Shown: positions 32,160 through 41,463 of the stretch, piece by piece
How the letters are laid out: every line of letters starts with the position of its first letter
Numbering within the stretch: position 1 is the first letter of the stretch
Assembly: GCF_900143515.1 (NCBI RefSeq)
Contig: NZ_FSQT01000001.1
Span: 2,728,001-2,792,000, forward strand
Length of the DNA: 64,000 bases
Direction of reading: 5' to 3'
DNA from: Micromonospora cremea
GTDB taxonomy: Bacteria; Actinomycetota; Actinomycetes; Mycobacteriales; Micromonosporaceae
Position numbers and translations under genes: made by a program
Notes under the pieces: model-generated
Seen by the model: the letters and a program-made list of their open reading frames with translations, nothing else
Told to the model about the DNA's origin: nothing
Database searches by the model: none

Positions 32160-33293
32160 ATGATCGAGCAACACGACCCGCACACCGGTCTGCACAGCGA
32201 GCAGGGCGCTCTGCCGGGCGAGCACCCGGGCAGGGCCCGCAACCCGGTAGTGAAGGTGCACGACCTCGCCTGGCTGGAGTTCGAAAAGCCCGATCTCGAA
32301 CGCGCTGAGTTGTTCGGCTGGGCCTTCGGCTTCACGACGTCGTTGCGTACCGCCGACGAGCTGCACCTGAGGGGCACGGACCCGGGTTCGCCCTGCGTGC
32401 TCATCCGCCGGGGCCACCGGTCACGGTTCATCGGCCCCGCCTTCCAAGCCGCCGAGCCGGAGGACGTGCTGCGGCTCGCGGATGCGACCGGCACGGCGAT
32501 CGCCCCGCTGCCGGAGAGCCTGGGCGGGTTGACGGTGGATCTGGTCGACCCGAGCGGGGCGCGGGTGCGCGTGGTCGCGGACACGCACGAGCTTCCCGCG
32601 CTGCCCACGGAGGCGCCCCTGGCATTCAACGTCGGGCACGACGTGACGCGAGTGAACGCCGTCCAGCGGCCACCGCGGCAGCCCGCCAAGGTGCAGCGCC
32701 TCGGTCACGTCGTGCTGCAGACGACCCGGTACTTGCAGACCCTCAACTGGTATCTCGAGCACCTTGGCCTGATCGTCAGCGACTTTCTCTACCACCAGGG
32801 GCAGCGCGAGCGCGGCCCGACCATGAGCTTCATCCGCTGCGACCGCGGCAGCACGCCCACCGACCATCACACGCTCGCGATGACCCTCGGCCCGGCCGAC
32901 CGGTACGTGCACTCGGCCTTCCAGGTCCCGGACCTCGACTCACTGGCCGCCGGCGGGGAGTACCTGCTCGACCGGGGCTACCAGCGGTCCTGGGGCATCG
33001 GCCGGCACATTCAGGGCAGCCAGATCTTCGACTACTGGCGCGACCCGGAGGACTTCCTGGTCGAGCATTTCACCGACGGCGACCTGTTCGACTGCACGCT
33101 CGAGTCCGGCTGGGCTCCGATGAGCGCCTCTGGCCTCGCCCAGTGGGGTCCGCCCGCCACCAAGGACTTTCTCGGCATGAGACCCGGCCGGGAATCGCTT
33201 CGCGAGCTGCGCGCGGTCATCGGCGCGCTGCGCGAGAACAACGAATTCGACCTCCACCGCCTGCGCGGCCTGATGAAAGCGTTCACCTCATGA
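32160..33293 (+). CDS. VOC-fold extradiol-type dioxygenase
   Basis: A 377-residue protein with two VOC modules, as in catechol 2,3-dioxygenase-type extradiol enzymes. Candidate iron ligands are the His in RLGHVVLQTT (about 195), the His in DHHTLAMTLG and the Glu in EDFLVEHFTD. Ring cleavage of a catechol is the expected role and fits the operon. The ATG at 32160 is chosen for GGAGGGAG just upstream. It is the first gene of the operon; its stop overlaps the next ATG. Confidence 0.85.
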   Translation: MIEQHDPHTGLHSEQGALPGEHPGRARNPVVKVHDLAWLEFEKPDLERAELFGWAFGFTTSLRTADELHLRGTDPGSPCVLIRRGHRSRFIGPAFQAAEPEDVLRLADATGTAIAPLPESLGGLTVDLVDPSGARVRVVADTHELPALPTEAPLAFNVGHDVTRVNAVQRPPRQPAKVQRLGHVVLQTTRYLQTLNWYLEHLGLIVSDFLYHQGQRERGPTMSFIRCDRGSTPTDHHTLAMTLGPADRYVHSAFQVPDLDSLAAGGEYLLDRGYQRSWGIGRHIQGSQIFDYWRDPEDFLVEHFTDGDLFDCTLESGWAPMSASGLAQWGPPATKDFLGMRPGRESLRELRAVIGALRENNEFDLHRLRGLMKAFTS

Positions 33294-34228
33294 GCACCTC
33301 CGTCCTGCGCACCGCCGACGCCTGGTGGGTGCTCACCCCCACCGGCGCCGCCAGGGTGCACACCAGCGCCACCACCACCAGCGAGCTGCTGGCCGACCGA
33401 CCGGCGATCCTCACGGCCGCGACGAGCAGCGACACCGTTCCCGTGGACGACCTTGCGCTGGTCTCCCCCGTGACGGCGCCCTGCCGCGTCGTCGCCCAGA
33501 TGACCAACTTCGCCTCGCACGTCAAGGACACCAACGGCAACCCGGCCGCCGTCCCTCTGACGTTCTTCCGCAAGACCTCCGGCTCGATCAGCGGCCCGTT
33601 CGCCGACGTGGTCCGCCCCGCCCACGTGCGTCTGCTCGACTACGAGGTGGAGATCGGCCTGATCTTCGGCCGCGAGATGCCGGTCGGCACGACCGTCACC
33701 GACGACAACCTCGCCGACTACGTCGCGGGCCTGGTGGTCACCAACGACATCTCGGCACGCGACGTGCAGCTGCCCAAGACCCAGTTCTACGAGGGCAAGT
33801 CCTACCCGACCTTCACCCCGGTCGGCCCCGCGCTGGTGCTGCTCGACGCCGAGGAGCTCAAGCGGTTCATCGACCTCCGGCTGCAGCTGTGGGTCAACGG
33901 CGAGCTCCGGCAGGACATGACGGTCGGCGACATGATCTACCGCCCGGCCCAGGCGCTGCGGGCGCTGACCCGCTTCCAGCGTGTTGACCCCGGCGATCTG
34001 CTGCTGACCGGCACGCCGGTCGGGACGGCCCTGAGCGCACCGCCGAAGCCCGTCGAGATCCTCGCCTCACTGCTGCCGCCCGCGCTGAAGTGGAAGATGT
34101 TCTTCCAGGGACAGGCCCGCAACCCCAGGTACCTCAAGGACGGCGATGTCGTCGAGGCGACCGTCGCCACCGACGACGGCGCGATCGATCTGGGTCGGCA
34201 GCGCACGGTCGTGAGGTACGCCCGATGA
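33290..34228 (+). CDS. FAH-family hydrolase/hydratase
   Basis: A 312-residue fumarylacetoacetate-hydrolase-fold enzyme. The metal-binding acid residues lie in LLDYEVEIGLIFGREM and VVTNDISARDVQ, followed by the Lys-containing KSYPTFTPVGPAL. In meta-cleavage routes such enzymes act as hydroxymuconate hydrolase, hydratase or decarboxylase. The ATG overlaps the dioxygenase stop (ATGA). It probably works on the ring-cleavage product. Confidence 0.92.
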   Translation: MSTSVLRTADAWWVLTPTGAARVHTSATTTSELLADRPAILTAATSSDTVPVDDLALVSPVTAPCRVVAQMTNFASHVKDTNGNPAAVPLTFFRKTSGSISGPFADVVRPAHVRLLDYEVEIGLIFGREMPVGTTVTDDNLADYVAGLVVTNDISARDVQLPKTQFYEGKSYPTFTPVGPALVLLDAEELKRFIDLRLQLWVNGELRQDMTVGDMIYRPAQALRALTRFQRVDPGDLLLTGTPVGTALSAPPKPVEILASLLPPALKWKMFFQGQARNPRYLKDGDVVEATVATDDGAIDLGRQRTVVRYAR

Positions 34229-36108
34229 CTGGACCCCTGCTGTGGCCGGACTACGCCACACCCACCGACCTGGCCGCGATCGAGGCCGTGCCGCTGGAGG
34301 CGCGAGGGCTGCCCGAATCGACGTACGCGCTGCTGTCGCGGGCGGCGACGCTCTGGCCGGACCGCGCGGCCAGCACCGTCCTGCCGGACGCCGCCCGCTG
34401 GCGGGAGCCACTGCGCCGTACCTTCGCCGAACTCCTGGCCGACGTCCACCGGGTTGCGAACCTGTTCCACGACCTCGGGGTGCGGCGGAATGACGCCGTC
34501 GCCCTGATGTCGCCCAACTGCCCCGAGCTCATCACCGCGACGCTGGCCGCACAGCTCGCCGGGATCGCGGCGCCCCTGGGCGCCGGACTGTCGCGGCAGC
34601 ACCTCGGCGAGCTTCTCCGCCGCTCCGGCGCCCGGGTGCTGGTCACGGCCGGGCCCGAGCTCGCGCCGGACATGTGGGACAGCGTGCCGGCGCTCGCCCG
34701 CAACGGCCTGCTCGACGCGATCCTCGTGCTGCGGCCCACCGGGGCGTCCGGCACGCCCCACCGGCTGCCGGCCGTCAGCGGTGTACGCGTCGGCTACCTC
34801 GGCGAGCTTGCCGCAGCGAAGGACCCGTCCGCCTTCGGCGGTGAGCTGCCCCGATCCGCCGACCTGGCCGCGATGTTCCACACCGGTGGCACCACTGGCG
34901 CGCCGAAGCTGGCCGCGCACACGCACACCAACGAGGTCACCGACGCGTGGATGCTGGCCGCCAGCTCCCTGTTCGACGAGCGAACCGTGGTCTTCGCCGC
35001 TCTCCCGCTGTTTCACGTGAACGCCCTCGTCGTCACCCTGCTGGCGCCCCTGTTCGAGGGACAGACCGTGGTGTGGGCCGGCCCATCGGGCTACCGCGAC
35101 CCCGCACTGTTCGGCGAGTTCTGGAAGATCGTCGAGCACTACCGGATCGGCGCCATGAGCGCGGTGCCCACCGTGTACGCCGTACTGGCGCAGGTCCCGA
35201 TCGACGCCGATATCAGCAGTCTGCGATTTCCGCTGGTGGGGGCCTCGCCGCTGCCCACCGCGGTCCGGGACACCTTTCAGGCCCGCACCGGGATAAGCCT
35301 GGTCGAGGGCTACGGCCTTACCGAGGCGACGTGCGCGAGCGCACGTACCTCCCCCGAGTCGTCGCGGCCGGGCTCGGTCGGACAGCGCCTGCCCTACCAG
35401 CGGGTGCGGGTGGTCGCCGCTGACGGCACGTGGGAAGACCGACCCGTCGGCGCGACCGGCGTGCTGGCGATCAGCGGCCCGACAGTCTTCCCCGGCTACG
35501 TCACAAACCGTGACGAGAACGGCCCCGTCCTCGACGGACTCGGCAAGCTCGTCGACGGCTGGCTGGACACCGGGGACCTCGCGCGCGTTGACGAGGACGG
35601 CTTCGTCTATCTCGCCGGCCGGGCCAAGGACCTCATCATCCGCGGCGGACACAACATCGACCCCGCCATCATCGAGGACACGCTCCTGGCCCACCCGCAG
35701 GTCACCGCGGCCAGCGCGGTCGGACGCCCCGACGTCCACGCCGGCGAGGTGCCCGTCGCCTACGTCACCCTCATGCCCGACGCCACCGTGTCGGAGAACG
35801 ACCTGCGCGACTGGGCAAGCGACCGGGTGCCCGACCGCACGGCCGCGCCCAAGACCGTGACGGTCCTCGACGAGCTGCCCGTCACCGCCGTGGGCAAGCT
35901 GTACAAGCTCGCGCTACGGAAGGACGCTGCCCGTGCGGAACTCCGTGCCGCGCTCGACACCATCGCCGGAGTACGGGACATCGAGGCCGCGATCGCGGGC
36001 GGCTCCATCGTCGCCACTGTGAAAATTCATCCCTCTGCCCAGGAGGAGACCGTCAAGGCGGTCCTTGGCCGGTATGCCATTGAATGGCGATTGGTGGTTG
36101 TGTCATGA
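34225..36108 (+). CDS. Acyl-CoA ligase, AMP-forming
   Basis: A 627-residue adenylate-forming enzyme. The phosphate loop is FHTGGTTGAPKLAAH, the A5 motif EGYGLTEATCAS, the A7/A8 block WLDTGDLARVDEDG and GRAKDLIIRGGHN, and the catalytic Lys of A10 lies in VGKLYK. An extra 80-residue C-terminal segment follows the usual end. It probably activates an aromatic acid or a cleavage product with CoA. Coupled to the FAH gene (ATGA) and to the DoxX gene downstream (ATGA). Confidence 0.92.
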   Translation: MTGPLLWPDYATPTDLAAIEAVPLEARGLPESTYALLSRAATLWPDRAASTVLPDAARWREPLRRTFAELLADVHRVANLFHDLGVRRNDAVALMSPNCPELITATLAAQLAGIAAPLGAGLSRQHLGELLRRSGARVLVTAGPELAPDMWDSVPALARNGLLDAILVLRPTGASGTPHRLPAVSGVRVGYLGELAAAKDPSAFGGELPRSADLAAMFHTGGTTGAPKLAAHTHTNEVTDAWMLAASSLFDERTVVFAALPLFHVNALVVTLLAPLFEGQTVVWAGPSGYRDPALFGEFWKIVEHYRIGAMSAVPTVYAVLAQVPIDADISSLRFPLVGASPLPTAVRDTFQARTGISLVEGYGLTEATCASARTSPESSRPGSVGQRLPYQRVRVVAADGTWEDRPVGATGVLAISGPTVFPGYVTNRDENGPVLDGLGKLVDGWLDTGDLARVDEDGFVYLAGRAKDLIIRGGHNIDPAIIEDTLLAHPQVTAASAVGRPDVHAGEVPVAYVTLMPDATVSENDLRDWASDRVPDRTAAPKTVTVLDELPVTAVGKLYKLALRKDAARAELRAALDTIAGVRDIEAAIAGGSIVATVKIHPSAQEETVKAVLGRYAIEWRLVVVS

Positions 36109-36461
36109 CGCTCGCTGCGGCGATCCTCGCGGTGCTGCTCGCGCTGATCTTCTCTGCCCTGGGCACGGCCAAGATCCTGGCCCTGCAACCGATGCGTGCG
36201 CTGGCCGTGGAGGCCGGATTTTCCGTCGCGGCCTATCGCCGCATCGGCCTGCTGGAGGTCACCGCGGTGATCGGGCTGCTCATCGGCCTGTTCCAGCCGC
36301 TGATTGGCATTCTCGCTGGCGCCGGGCTGCTCTTTCTGCTCGGTGGAGCCCTGGTCGTGCACCTGCGCAAGGGAGACGGCCTTCGCAAGTACGCCCTGGC
36401 CGTCGTCTGCGGAATCCTGGTCGCCACGTACCTCGTTCTTCGGGTCCTGGCGGCACAATGA
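36105..36461 (+). CDS. DoxX-family membrane protein
   Basis: A 118-residue protein with four hydrophobic helices and the DoxX-type N-terminus (LALIFSALGTAKILALQPM, then YRRIGLLEVTAVIGLLIGL). Its start overlaps the ligase stop and its stop overlaps the start of the hydroxylase gene, both as ATGA. DoxX proteins occur in electron-transfer or aromatic-oxidation contexts; the exact role is unknown. Confidence 0.88.
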   Translation: MTLAAAILAVLLALIFSALGTAKILALQPMRALAVEAGFSVAAYRRIGLLEVTAVIGLLIGLFQPLIGILAGAGLLFLLGGALVVHLRKGDGLRKYALAVVCGILVATYLVLRVLAAQ

Positions 36462-37996
36462 GCGTCGTTCCGGTAGTGGTCGTCGGCGCAGGCCCCACCG
36501 GGCTCACCACCGCGACGCTGCTCGCGCAGCACGGCGTCGAGTGCCTGATCCTCGATCGCTGGGAGTCGGCCTATCCCCTGCCTCGCGCCGTCGCCCTCGA
36601 CGACGAGGTCCACCGCATTCTGGCGCGCCTCGGGCTCCTGGACGAGTTCGCCGCCATCGCCAGGCCGCACCGGGGCCTTCGACTCATCGACCGCAGGATG
36701 CGGGTGCTGGCCGAGTTCCAGCGCGACGTGGCGCCGGGCCGGCACGGCTACCCCCAGGGGAGCATGTTTGACCAGCCGGAGCTGGAGGAGATCCTCCGAC
36801 GGAATCTCACGAGGTACGGCAGCGCCACCCTGCGCGGCAGCACCGAGGTCACGGCGCTGACCCAGGACGCACACGGTGTACGGCTCGACGTCACCGACAC
36901 GGTCACCGGCGAGCACCAAGTCGTCCGCGCGGCGTACGTCCTCGGTTGCGACGGCGCCAACAGCCTGACGAGGGCCACGATCGGCGCCAGCATGCAGGAC
37001 CTGGGGTTCACGCAACGTTGGCTCGTCGTGGATGTGGTCACCAAGGCCGAACTCGGCCAGTGGGAAGGCGTGCACCAGCTCTCCGACCCGGCCCGCGCCG
37101 GCACCTACATGCGGGTCGGAAAGACCCGCTACCGCTGGGAGTTCCGGCTGACGCCCGGTGAAACCGCGGACGACTTTCGCGACATGACCCGGCTGCATCC
37201 GCTGATCTCGCGATGGACGGGGAACATCCCCATCGGGAAACTGGAGATGGTCCGTGCGGCCGAATACATCTTTCGCGCGCAGATCGCCGACCACTGGCGC
37301 GACCGCCGGGTGTTCCTGCTCGGCGACGCCGCCCACCTCACCCCGCCGTTCATCGGCCAGGGAATGGGTGCCGGGCTGCGCGACGCGATGAACCTCGCCT
37401 GGAAACTCGCCAGCGTGCTCGACGGGTCCCTGCCCGAGACCGTGCTCGACACCTACCAGATCGAACGCAAGCACCACACCCGCGCCATGATCAGGCTGGC
37501 GAAGGTGATCGGCGCCGCGATGACGGCCGGCGGCAGAGTGGGCGACATCATCCGCCGCGCGGTGGCGCCACGGCTGCATCTTGTGCCTGGCCTCACGGCC
37601 CTGGCCACCGACAGTGAGACACCCGCGCTTCGCCGGTCCGCTCTGGTGCTGCGGCCACGTCTGCGCCGCACCCTCGCGGGTCGACTCTGCCCGAACGCCA
37701 TCCTCGACGGTGAGCGCCGCCTCGACGACGTGGCCGCAGGGCGCTTCGCGATCGTCACGTCCACCGAGCCGCCCGCCACCCTGCAAACAGACATCGAGCA
37801 ATGCGGAGCAGTGTTCGTCACTGCGCAGCCCGGAAGCGACCTACACCGATGGCTGAGAAGCGGCGGCGCCCACGCAGCCGTCGTCCGCCCGGACGGCACC
37901 GTCCTCAGTGCCGGCCACGACCTTTCCGCGCTCGTTGCCATCCTGTCCGGCCTCAAAGAAGGCCTCTCCCGCCCCACGACCAACGCCGGTGGGTAG
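36458..37996 (+). CDS. FAD-dependent aromatic hydroxylase, MhpA-like
   Basis: A 512-residue flavoprotein monooxygenase. The ADP-binding loop is VVVGAGPTGLTTATLLAQHG, the mid-sequence DG motif is VLGCDGANSLTR and the FAD ribityl motif RVFLLGDAAHLTPPFIGQGM. This pattern matches 3-(3-hydroxyphenyl)propionate/resorcinol-type hydroxylases, which add the ring hydroxyl that precedes extradiol cleavage. The last gene of the coupled operon. It ends 230 bases before the next convergent gene. Confidence 0.92.
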   Translation: MSVVPVVVVGAGPTGLTTATLLAQHGVECLILDRWESAYPLPRAVALDDEVHRILARLGLLDEFAAIARPHRGLRLIDRRMRVLAEFQRDVAPGRHGYPQGSMFDQPELEEILRRNLTRYGSATLRGSTEVTALTQDAHGVRLDVTDTVTGEHQVVRAAYVLGCDGANSLTRATIGASMQDLGFTQRWLVVDVVTKAELGQWEGVHQLSDPARAGTYMRVGKTRYRWEFRLTPGETADDFRDMTRLHPLISRWTGNIPIGKLEMVRAAEYIFRAQIADHWRDRRVFLLGDAAHLTPPFIGQGMGAGLRDAMNLAWKLASVLDGSLPETVLDTYQIERKHHTRAMIRLAKVIGAAMTAGGRVGDIIRRAVAPRLHLVPGLTALATDSETPALRRSALVLRPRLRRTLAGRLCPNAILDGERRLDDVAAGRFAIVTSTEPPATLQTDIEQCGAVFVTAQPGSDLHRWLRSGGAHAAVVRPDGTVLSAGHDLSALVAILSGLKEGLSRPTTNAGG

Positions 37997-38226
37997 CCGT
38001 CAGACATCAGCTCCACCTCACAGACCGGCCGGACCGGCCCCGGACGACGACCAGCCACCAGCGCCGCTTCGCGGTGACGAGCCGACCGATCCTGACCGCT
38101 CGGAGCTGCGAATATTCGCCCACCCCAGGCGGGACCAGACGTACTCGATTCCCGGCCGCCGCAGCCGACACCAGTCGTTCTCTCGGGGTGCCGGCGTCAG
38201 CGGCAGATGGACCGGGCCCGCGACCT

Positions 38227-39396
38227 TTAGCGGCGGCAGCGCCACACCAGCGGCCGGTACACCTGGTTCTCGTAGACGGCACCGACCACGGTCAGACCGT
38301 CGTCGCTGATCCCGTTGGCCGTGTACGTGCCCGCCTCGGTCGCCCGGACCTCGGGCCGGCCCGGCAACCGGCGGGACGTGCCGTCCGGGGCGACGACCAG
38401 CGGCGCACCGTCGGCGACCAGCAGGTCGCCGTTTCCGGCGATCCCGGCCGCCCCCGGGAACGGCAGCAGGCTCACCGCTCCGGTCGTGAGATTCCAACGT
38501 ACCGGCAGCATCTGCGTGGCACCGCCCTCCTGGCGGCCGGGAACCATGCCGATCGCCCATTCGCCGTGCGCCGAGTCGACCGAGGCGCGCGGGTAGCCGT
38601 CGGGCACCGCCAGCGCCGCCCCGGTGCCCTGCGGCGTCCACCGGTAGGGCAGTTGGCCCATCGCGCCGACGACCGTGCCGTCCTCGGTGATCCCGGTCGC
38701 GACGGATCCGGGCTGGCCGACCAGCCGGTGCTCCTGCGGACGGTCCGCCGACCACAGCACGGCGTGGTGCGAGTCGCCGGCTCCCCTGGCGGTGCCGGCG
38801 ATGTCCCCCCGACCGTTGATCGCGTGCACGAGGACCGCGTCGTAGCCGCGCGGGGTGGCCAGGAACCGCAGCTTCCCATTCCGGTAGACCCAGCCGGTGC
38901 CGTCGCCGTTGGTGCCGACCACGATGCCGCCGGCGTTGACCGCGGCCGCGTGCCGCGCGGCGGCCGGCAGGACGCCTGCCTGGCCGTCGGTCCACAGCAC
39001 GACCCGACCGTCCTCCTGCCCGGTGCCGATGTCGCCGACGATGTACCGCCCGGTGGGATCGACGCCGTTCGCCACCGCGACCGGACCGCCGATCGGCTGC
39101 GGCAGCCACGACGCCTCGCAGGTGACCGGCGGGCGTGGGGCGGTCGACACGGTTCCGTCCGGTGACGCCGCGATGGCCGGCGTGGTCGGAGCCGGCCGGC
39201 TGGCGGCCCCGCTGAGCTGGACGGCGCCCACGGCGCCGAGCCCGGCCATCACCGTCACCGCAGCGATCCCGCCGACTCGGCGGCGCTGGCGGCGACGCCG
39301 GCCGTCGCGGACCGCGCGGCCCACGTCGACCCGCGGCTCGGGAACCGGCGCCGATTGCAGCAGTGCGGCGATCCGCTGGTCGTCCAACGTGGTCAT
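38227..39396 (-). CDS. Membrane-anchored beta-propeller (HAF-repeat) protein
   Basis: A 389-residue protein. A short cytosolic N-terminus (MTTLDDQRIAALLQSAPVPE) and basic run lead to one transmembrane helix (about 42-62), then an external domain with repeats of the form DGxVVGxxG...VLW/YRW (for example TGITEDGTVVGAMGQLPYRW), the 'HAF' repeats. This likely folds as a beta-propeller. The ATG overlaps the sigma-factor stop (ATGA). Such proteins after SigE-type genes are candidate anti-sigma or surface sensors, though the cytosolic part has no ASD zinc motif. Confidence 0.82.
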   Translation of the reverse strand: MTTLDDQRIAALLQSAPVPEPRVDVGRAVRDGRRRRQRRRVGGIAAVTVMAGLGAVGAVQLSGAASRPAPTTPAIAASPDGTVSTAPRPPVTCEASWLPQPIGGPVAVANGVDPTGRYIVGDIGTGQEDGRVVLWTDGQAGVLPAAARHAAAVNAGGIVVGTNGDGTGWVYRNGKLRFLATPRGYDAVLVHAINGRGDIAGTARGAGDSHHAVLWSADRPQEHRLVGQPGSVATGITEDGTVVGAMGQLPYRWTPQGTGAALAVPDGYPRASVDSAHGEWAIGMVPGRQEGGATQMLPVRWNLTTGAVSLLPFPGAAGIAGNGDLLVADGAPLVVAPDGTSRRLPGRPEVRATEAGTYTANGISDDGLTVVGAVYENQVYRPLVWRCRR

Positions 39397-39908
39397 CTCG
39401 GACCCCTCCCGGACATCTCGGTGACGTCGAGCACCTGGCGAACCGCCGCCAGCGCCCGAGCCGTCTGCGACTTCACGTTGCCTTCGGAGCAGCCCATCGC
39501 GGCGGCCGTGTCGGCCAGCGACAGGTCGCACAGGAACCGCAGGACCAGTACGGTGCGCTGGCCGCGGGGAAGGTGGGCGAGCGCGGCGACCAGGCTGTCC
39601 CGCTCGGCCACCTCGTCGTGCGGCGTGACCGGCGAACGCTCCGGCTCCGGCATCGACCCCAGCAGCCGGACCTTCGCCCAGCTCAACCGCTTCTCGTCGA
39701 CGAGCTTGTGGACCAGCATCCGGTGCACGTACGCGTCGACGTTGTCGGCCCGGCTGACCCGGCGCCAGTTCACGTACAGCGCCGTGATCGTCTGCTGCAC
39801 CACGTCGTCGGCCAGATGGGCGTCGCCGCACATCAGAAACGCGGTCCGATGCAGGCTCCGCAGTCGCGCGGAGACGTACTCCACGAACTCACGCTCGGCA
39901 TCCACCAT
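39393..39908 (-). CDS. SigE-family ECF sigma factor
   Basis: A 171-residue sigma factor. Region 2 is at about 14-75 (LHRTAFLMCGDAHLADDVVQQTITALYVNWRR) and region 4 at about 112-165 (LPRGQRTVLVLRFLCDLSLADTAAAMGCSEGNVKSQTARALAAVR). The pattern LP-RQR-VLVLRF...D-S is typical of the actinobacterial SigE (TIGR02983) group. The ATG at 39908 has GGAGGGGAG nearby. It overlaps the HAF-repeat gene. Confidence 0.93.
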   Translation of the reverse strand: MVDAEREFVEYVSARLRSLHRTAFLMCGDAHLADDVVQQTITALYVNWRRVSRADNVDAYVHRMLVHKLVDEKRLSWAKVRLLGSMPEPERSPVTPHDEVAERDSLVAALAHLPRGQRTVLVLRFLCDLSLADTAAAMGCSEGNVKSQTARALAAVRQVLDVTEMSGRGPR

Positions 39909-40005
39909 CCAGGCTCCCCTCCTCCGCACACCCGACGGGTCCGGACGACCGTCAGGTTGCGTCAACGCCGAAGTTCGGCGAGATGCCTGAACCGCAACCT
40001 GGGCT

Positions 40006-40983
40006 TTAGCCCGCGTTGGCGCGGCGGGCCGTGCTGAACCGGCGTTGGTAGGCGGCGGGGCTGATCGACATCTTCCTGGCGAAAACCCGTCGCATGCTTT
40101 CGTAGCTGGGGAACCCGGCGAGGCTCGCGGCCTGCGTCGCGGTGTGTCCCTGGTCGAGCAGCGCCCTGGCCAGGTCGAATCGGATGTTCTCCACGTAGCG
40201 GGCCGGTGTCGTGGACAGCTCGTCGTGAAAAAGCCGGGTGAGGTGCCGAGTGCTCACGTTGAGGTGTTTCGCTAGTTCACCGAGGGAGTGGTCCCCGCGG
40301 GGGTTCGCCGTCACCAGGTCGGTGATTGTGCGGAGAGCCGGCGAGCGGGGAGGCGGTCCTTGCAGCGGTGCCGAGAACTGGGACTGGCCGCCCGCACGCT
40401 GCATGTACACCACCAGGGCGCGTGCAACGTCGCGCGCCAGGTCGGGCCCGTGGTCCTCTTCGACGAGAGCGAGCGCCAGGTCGATACCGGCCGTCACCCC
40501 TGCCGACGTGTACGTGGTGCCATCGCGAACGTAGATCGCGTCGGGCTCGACGCGGCACGTCGGATACCGGGCGGCAAGCTCGTGCGCGACCTGCCAGTGC
40601 GTGGTCGCGCGCTTGCCGTCGAGGACTCCAGCGGCAGCGAGGACGAACGCCCCAGTGCAGACCGACGCGACCCGGCCGGCCACAGCCGCCGGTATCCGTG
40701 CGGCGTCCGCCAGATCGGCGGGAACACGGGCGCGCGGATAGAGGTCGGACCCGGCCACCAATAGCGTGTCGAAAGCCGGCTCCGAGGAGACGGCGCCCTC
40801 CACCGCGATCCGGACCCCGAGGTTCGACGTGACGTCCGCACCGGTCGGCGACAGCAGCACGATCCGGTAGTCGGCACCGAACCGGTTCGCCTCCTTGAAC
40901 ACCTCCGCGGGACCGGCGATGTCCAGCAACGTCACGCTGTCGTAGACGAAGATCGCGACGCGATGGGGGCCAGCGTGCACCAC
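40006..40983 (-). CDS. GlxA-family AraC-type regulator
   Basis: A 325-residue regulator with an N-terminal DJ-1/PfpI amidase-like domain (RVAIFVYDSVTLLDIAGPAEVF at the start, nucleophile-elbow Cys in VASVCTGAFVLAAAG) and a C-terminal AraC HTH pair (about 215-320: HSLGELAKHLNVSTRHLTRLFHDEL and YESMRRVFARKMSISPAAYQRRF). The start is taken at GTG 40983 after AAGGGACGGGA; an ATG at 41076 is possible. Its target is not clear; the divergent HD gene at 41464 is the nearest. Confidence 0.9.
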   Translation of the reverse strand: MVHAGPHRVAIFVYDSVTLLDIAGPAEVFKEANRFGADYRIVLLSPTGADVTSNLGVRIAVEGAVSSEPAFDTLLVAGSDLYPRARVPADLADAARIPAAVAGRVASVCTGAFVLAAAGVLDGKRATTHWQVAHELAARYPTCRVEPDAIYVRDGTTYTSAGVTAGIDLALALVEEDHGPDLARDVARALVVYMQRAGGQSQFSAPLQGPPPRSPALRTITDLVTANPRGDHSLGELAKHLNVSTRHLTRLFHDELSTTPARYVENIRFDLARALLDQGHTATQAASLAGFPSYESMRRVFARKMSISPAAYQRRFSTARRANAG

Positions 40984-41463
40984 TCCCGTCCCTTCGGAGC
41001 CGGAACCGCGCCGTGAGCGACCGGAACCCCGCGGCACTGACCGCCCTTGGGCTACCGAAACAGGGGGCATGGACACCGTTTATTGGTAGCACGCCATTAC
41101 CGGAAATGACGGGGATCCTCTTGCGCGGTAGCTCACATCACGACTATTGCAGGTGAACGAACTCTCCGTGATCTCCGGCTGATTACGTGCAAGGGTCTGT
41201 TCAAGAAACGCTTGGGGCCGTTTCAAATGCTGGTGTACGAAATCCTCGTGCCGCAACCGATGCCCGGTGCGTTGACGGACGACGGCAAGTGGGAGGCCAG
41301 GCGCTGGCCCCGGCGGCGGGACGTGGTGGAGCACACGACTGCGATGCCGTCCGGTCCGGATATGAGTGATTCCTGGCCGGACGAAGGCGGCGCCGTACGA
41401 CGATCGGTGGGCAGCATGAAGGTCGGACAGGATTCGCACCCACTTCCCAGAAGGTCAGAGATC
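40984..41463. other. Long intergenic region between GlxA regulator and HD gene
   Basis: No supported gene. It holds both promoters. An ORF in frame with the HD gene extends to 41212, but the segment before 41464 does not look like the family. The sequence between 41060 and 41160 is AT-richer than its neighbours and may contain the promoters. Confidence 0.4.

Noticed and set aside
33937..35739. A 600-codon minus-strand ORF
   Set aside because: It is antisense to the acyl-CoA ligase, which has every expected motif; composition is Gly/Val/Arg/Asp-rich without a family match.
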